A stretch of DNA of 5,807 bases, from the NCBI GenBank assembly GCA_023430365.1, contig JAEZAS010000398.1:1-5807 (forward strand), read 5' to 3'. This document shows positions 5,165 through 5,807 of this stretch, one piece after another. Position 1 is the first letter of the stretch; each line of letters starts with the position of its first letter. Source of the DNA: Planctomycetota bacterium. GTDB lineage: Bacteria > Planctomycetota > Planctomycetia > Pirellulales > Pirellulaceae. A model generated the notes under the pieces. The model worked only from the letters and a program-made list of their open reading frames with translations, was not told the DNA's origin and made no database searches. Both the position numbers and the translations under genes were made by a program.

Positions 5165-5632
5165 TTAAACCGCTTTCGCAGGCGCCCGCTGCGGCAGCTG
5201 AGGCGGGAGAAACTCCGAGAACTGGTGTCCGACGGCCGGCTCGGTCAAAGCGCGGACGGTCAGGCCGATGAGGGCAACAAGCAACAGCACGCCTGTCAGT
5301 AACATTCCCACATTAATGCTCACCAGCGCCATGGCCAGCCCTTCGGCCCATTCCTCCGGCTTGGGCTGGGCGTTCGAGCGGGCAATCACCATAAATGAGC
5401 TGAGAGCCCCGCCAACGAAGGCCAGCACCCCAACAAACGTCGGCAGCGAGACCGCAAGCAGCGTCGCTCCGACCGCCCAGGGCCCCCGGCCACGGAGAAG
5501 CATCACCGCGACGACGACAAAGGCTACCAGCGACGATACGGCGAGCAAAACCGTGTACCGCAGACCAAGCGACGCGAAGATAAATTGCAGATACGACTGC
5601 TGCGCCACCGGTTCGACGACCTCAAATTGCAT
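5165..5632 (-). CDS. Small three-helix membrane protein of unknown family
   Basis: The 155-residue product starts at ATG 5632-5630. AAAGGG at 5645-5640, 7 nt upstream, supports the start. Hydrophobic helices lie at about 24-46, 52-74 and 103-127. Before the first is an amphipathic stretch with QQSYLQFIFASLG; between helices 2 and 3 is a polar loop (residues 84-98, ARSNAQPKPEEWAEG). The C-terminus (about 136-155) is Pro-rich and cytosolic or periplasmic. The helix-loop-helix arrangement with small residues (FVGGALSSF at 72-80) faintly recalls MotA/TolQ/ExbB-type proteins, but it is much shorter than those and I do not claim membership. A hairpin directly follows the stop, and the next gene (SPFH, 4948) appears to have its own promoter, so this gene is probably transcribed separately. 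Confidence 0.8.
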   Translation of the reverse strand: MQFEVVEPVAQQSYLQFIFASLGLRYTVLLAVSSLVAFVVVAVMLLRGRGPWAVGATLLAVSLPTFVGVLAFVGGALSSFMVIARSNAQPKPEEWAEGLAMALVSINVGMLLTGVLLLVALIGLTVRALTEPAVGHQFSEFLPPQLPQRAPAKAV

Positions 5633-5807
5633 CGCGACGCCCTTTCGTTCAAGCGTGGGTGATCCGGACTCATCGTATTCGTTCCAGTCCCGCCAATCTT
5701 GCCGGTCCCCGCAAAATCAAATCCGATGAACGTTCTGCAACCGTCCTACCATTCACCTTTTCCCCTCCGCTTTCCGCGTTGCGCCCGGCCCGGCCGCCGG
5801 GGGGCGG
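5633..5807. other. Upstream flank of the 155-aa gene to the window edge; no supported gene
   Basis: The ribosome binding site AAAGGG (5645-5640, minus) belongs to the gene at 5165-5632. A plus-strand ATG at 5726 opens a frame of 27 codons to the edge, but its product is Pro/Arg-rich and has no ribosome binding site, so I do not call it. One minus-strand frame is also open from the edge for about 45 codons, again with biased composition. The final 30 bases are extremely G+C-rich and could be the end of a neighbouring gene. Confidence 0.4.

Noticed and set aside
4016..5302. Plus-strand open frame of 428 codons opposite the SPFH gene
   Set aside because: The product is His/Arg/Asp-rich with no domain, and it covers two real minus-strand genes and the gap between them.
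5726..5807. Plus-strand gene start at ATG 5726
   Set aside because: Only 27 codons are visible, there is no ribosome binding site, and the product is Pro/Arg-rich, typical of a chance frame in GC-rich DNA.

Overview
The window reads as high-GC chromosomal DNA of a planctomycete, most likely Pirellulales. This rests on protein style rather than a marker gene: an NPYAAP-type N-terminus on a small membrane protein, a Tat-exported sugar isomerase-type TIM barrel facing a 3-keto-disaccharide hydrolase (DUF1080) lipoprotein, and weak or absent Shine-Dalgarno sites. No rRNA, tRNA, CRISPR array, transposase or phage gene was found.

Layout. Positions 1-84 (minus) hold the start of a membrane-anchored protein that runs off the left edge. 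Positions 172-755 (minus) hold a three-helix membrane protein whose reading frame is broken near 270-290; the intact frame stops at 267, but its conserved-looking tail continues in another frame to a stop at 172, followed by a hairpin. Positions 958-1869 (minus) encode a Tat-signal sugar phosphate isomerase/epimerase-like protein. A 159-bp divergent promoter region separates it from 2029-3345 (plus), a lipoprotein with two DUF1080 domains. Converging on that gene is 3560-4948 (minus), an SPFH/band-7 protein of the YdjI type with an extra C-terminal YbjN/chaperone-like domain. A 155-aa three-helix membrane protein of unknown function lies at 5165-5632 (minus). The last 175 bp hold no gene I can support.

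How the genes fit together. The divergent pair at 958-3345 looks like a small extracytoplasmic carbohydrate module. Both products are exported (Tat and lipoprotein signals), and both families recur in 3-keto-glycoside degradation clusters; the oxidoreductase that would make a 3-keto sugar is not in this window. The SPFH protein and the small membrane proteins have no visible link to that module.

The most unusual signal is in the spaces between genes. The gaps at 756-957 and 3346-3559 are built largely of degenerate tandem heptamers (period 7 nt) of several different sequence families. In the 3341-3555 gap, heptamer arrays of one family lie in inverted orientation at the two ends and enclose two perfect hairpins and a palindromic heptamer block. 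The left array also supplies the last sense and stop codons of the DUF1080 gene.
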